Below are positions 5,509-6,592 of a stretch of DNA of 6,592 nucleotides, in pieces. The notes below the pieces were generated by a model. That model saw nothing but the letters and a program-made list of their open reading frames with translations. It searched no databases and had not been told where the DNA came from. A program made the position numbers and the translations under genes. The first letter of the stretch is position 1. Every line of letters starts with the position of its first letter. This DNA is from Acidobacteriota bacterium (GTDB lineage Bacteria; Acidobacteriota; Blastocatellia; Pyrinomonadales; Pyrinomonadaceae): NCBI GenBank assembly GCA_003222835.1, contig QHXE01001081.1, forward strand, positions 1 through 6,592, given 5' to 3'.

Positions 5509-6541
5509 CAAGGAAAGCATTTCGATCGCAGTTCTGAATTCTGCCGGCAAGGTGGTGATGGAATGCGTCATCGAGACCAAAGCGAGCACCATTCTGCAGT
5601 TTATCCACGGGCTGGGTGGAGATGTGCACCTCACGTTTGAAGAAGGCACTTGGGCTGGCTGGTTGTACGATCTGCTGAAGCCGTACGTGACGGAACTCGT
5701 AGTGTGTAATCCGCGAAAGAATGCCTTGCTGAAAGAAGGCAGCAAGAGCGACCGCATCGACGCACACAAGCTGGCCGAACTGTTGTACATGAGCAAGCTC
5801 AGTTCGGTGTATCACGGAGAACATGGCCTGCGCATGTTGAAGGAATTGTCCCGTAGTTATTTGACGATCACCAAGGATCTCGGGCGGGTGATGAATCGAC
5901 TCAAGGCCTTGTATCGGGGCTGGGCCATTCCCTGTGCCGGGACGCAAGTCTACGCACCGCATTATCGTTCGGAATGGCTCGCCAAGATTCACGAAGCAGG
6001 CGTGCGCCGGCGGGCAGAACTTTACTACCAACAACTCGACGCCCTGCGGGTGGTGCGCCAACAAGCTCGGAAAGAGCTGTTGGCCGAAGCGAGGAAGCAC
6101 CGTGCGACGAAGTTGCTACGCCAGATTCCTGGTATTGGTCCGCTTCGGGCGGCTCACTTGGTGGCGTTGATGCAGACGCCTCATCGGTTTCGCACCAAGC
6201 GGCAACTGTGGAACTACAGCGGGCTGGGGTTGGAGACCCACGACAGCGCGCAGTACCGCGTCGTGGAGGGACAGCTACAACGCTCGAAGAAGCCCGTCAC
6301 ACTGCGCGGTCTCAATGACAATCACAACCACGACCTCAAAGATATTTTCAAGGGTGCGGCTATGAGAGCCAGCACCGCGGCTGGACCGCTGCGCGATTTC
6401 TACGAGGCTTTGCTGGCTAAGGGAAGGAAGCCCACGATGGCGCGCTTGACCTTGGCGAGGAAGATTGCCGCGATCACGTTGATCGTCTGGAAGAAGGAGG
6501 TACGTTTCGACGCCAACTATTTGAAACAACAAGCAGCTTGA
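5408..6541 (+). CDS. IS110-family transposase (DEDD recombinase), N-terminus disrupted
   Basis: A DNA recombinase of the IS110 family, with an N-terminal RuvC-like DEDD domain and a C-terminal domain carrying a catalytic Ser. The frame is open from a GTG at 5408 with no ribosome binding site. Residues 1-33 do not resemble the family, and similarity starts at about Y34-K35 (KESISIAVLNSAGKVVMEC, base 5507). Seen next are the Glu pair E78-E79 (TFEEGTWAGWL), D115 and D118 (SDRIDAHKLAELL), a coiled central helix, a helix-hairpin-helix (RQIPGIGPLRAAHL, 239-251), and the Ser-containing WNYSGLGLETHDSAQYR segment (268-284), with S280 the likelier nucleophile by alignment to family members. The C-terminus ends VRFDANYLKQQAA. 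The usual G-[IL]-D-x-H-K with the first catalytic Asp is missing just before KES, so the protein is probably inactive. It is divergent from the rit genes. Confidence 0.9.
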   Translation: MEPDANEEVEKTDLPVVGIIGESACSLLCRARHYKESISIAVLNSAGKVVMECVIETKASTILQFIHGLGGDVHLTFEEGTWAGWLYDLLKPYVTELVVCNPRKNALLKEGSKSDRIDAHKLAELLYMSKLSSVYHGEHGLRMLKELSRSYLTITKDLGRVMNRLKALYRGWAIPCAGTQVYAPHYRSEWLAKIHEAGVRRRAELYYQQLDALRVVRQQARKELLAEARKHRATKLLRQIPGIGPLRAAHLVALMQTPHRFRTKRQLWNYSGLGLETHDSAQYRVVEGQLQRSKKPVTLRGLNDNHNHDLKDIFKGAAMRASTAAGPLRDFYEALLAKGRKPTMARLTLARKIAAITLIVWKKEVRFDANYLKQQAA

Positions 6542-6592
6542 GCGTCTCTGGCAAAGAGTCCGTTCCACCTGGGAACTATTCCTGGCGGTAGC
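6542..6592. other. Right flank of the IS110 transposase
   Basis: About 50 non-coding bases after the stop codon. A short hairpin (GTTCC 6562-6566, GGAAC 6572-6576) lacks a following T-run, so it is not a convincing terminator. CCTGGCGGTA at 6581-6590 is the right arm of the candidate IS inverted repeat. Confidence 0.5.

Larger units (their letters stand above)
5351..6590 (+). mobile_element. IS110-family insertion sequence, damaged at its 5' side
   Basis: An element of the IS110/IS1111 family recognised from its DEDD transposase. TACCGCCAGG at 5351-5360 and CCTGGCGGTA at 6581-6590 form a perfect 10-bp inverted repeat flanking the gene. Subterminal repeats of this length are typical of the IS1111 subgroup, so these may be the IS ends. 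In addition, ATTCCTGG occurs in the same orientation beside each arm (5340-5347 and 6578-6585). If instead the motif cluster at 5374-5508 belongs to the RIT element, the surviving IS begins at about 5507 and the 10-bp match is chance. The right end reaches the window edge. No target duplication was identified. Confidence 0.6.

Noticed and set aside
5489..6100. Long minus-strand open frame opposite the transposase
   Set aside because: It is the antisense shadow of a well-supported IS110 gene and has no family resemblance.
6562..6576. Hairpin GTTCC / GGAAC as a transcription terminator for the transposase
   Set aside because: The stem is only five pairs and no T-run follows.

Overview
This window is a tightly packed set of damaged mobile elements with no recognisable housekeeping protein gene. 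The moderately high GC content, the group II intron reverse transcriptase, the trio of tyrosine recombinases and the IS110-family transposase all point to a bacterium. The 5' half of a bacterial-type tRNA-Asn(GUU) agrees with this. I cannot name the phylum from the sequence.

Layout. Positions 1-190 are the 5' exon flank of a group II intron and hold no recognised gene. Positions 191-2027 are a bacterial group II intron with a GTGCG 5' end, ribozyme domains, an intron-encoded reverse transcriptase/maturase, domains V and VI, and a GCGAC 3' end. The protein gene is broken by an internal deletion that removes the motif carrying the first catalytic aspartates and shifts the frame. Positions 2028-2376 form an intergenic mosaic. 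It holds the 5' half of a tRNA-Asn that breaks off at the end of the anticodon loop, an inverted copy of that anticodon arm about 40 nt further on, and several small repeats. A fragment resembling a PIN-domain toxin (about 2377-2480, plus strand) follows and abuts the truncated end of the next module.

Positions 5328 down to about 2540 on the minus strand carry three translationally coupled tyrosine recombinase genes in the order of a RIT (recombinase in trio) element. The first (ritA-like) keeps all catalytic residues but seems to lack part of its core-binding domain. The second (ritB-like) is frameshifted by a small deletion. The third (ritC-like) has lost its C-terminal catalytic half. Upstream of ritA, positions 5374-5508 hold five copies of ATGCCG/CGGCAT in inverted and direct orientation, ending in a 16-bp perfect palindrome. 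The IS110-family transposase then runs divergently to 6541. It lacks its usual N-terminus and first catalytic aspartate, and its family-like sequence starts exactly where the palindrome stops. A 10-bp inverted repeat (5351-5360 and 6581-6590) brackets the transposase and is a rival candidate for the IS ends.

How it fits together. The most economical reading is a hot spot beside a tRNA gene that received several elements in turn and is now decaying. None of the elements looks fully autonomous. The best leads are the repeat cluster at 5374-5508, which could be either a RIT recombination terminus or the left-end guide (bridge) RNA region of the IS110 element, and the tRNA half with its inverted copy.
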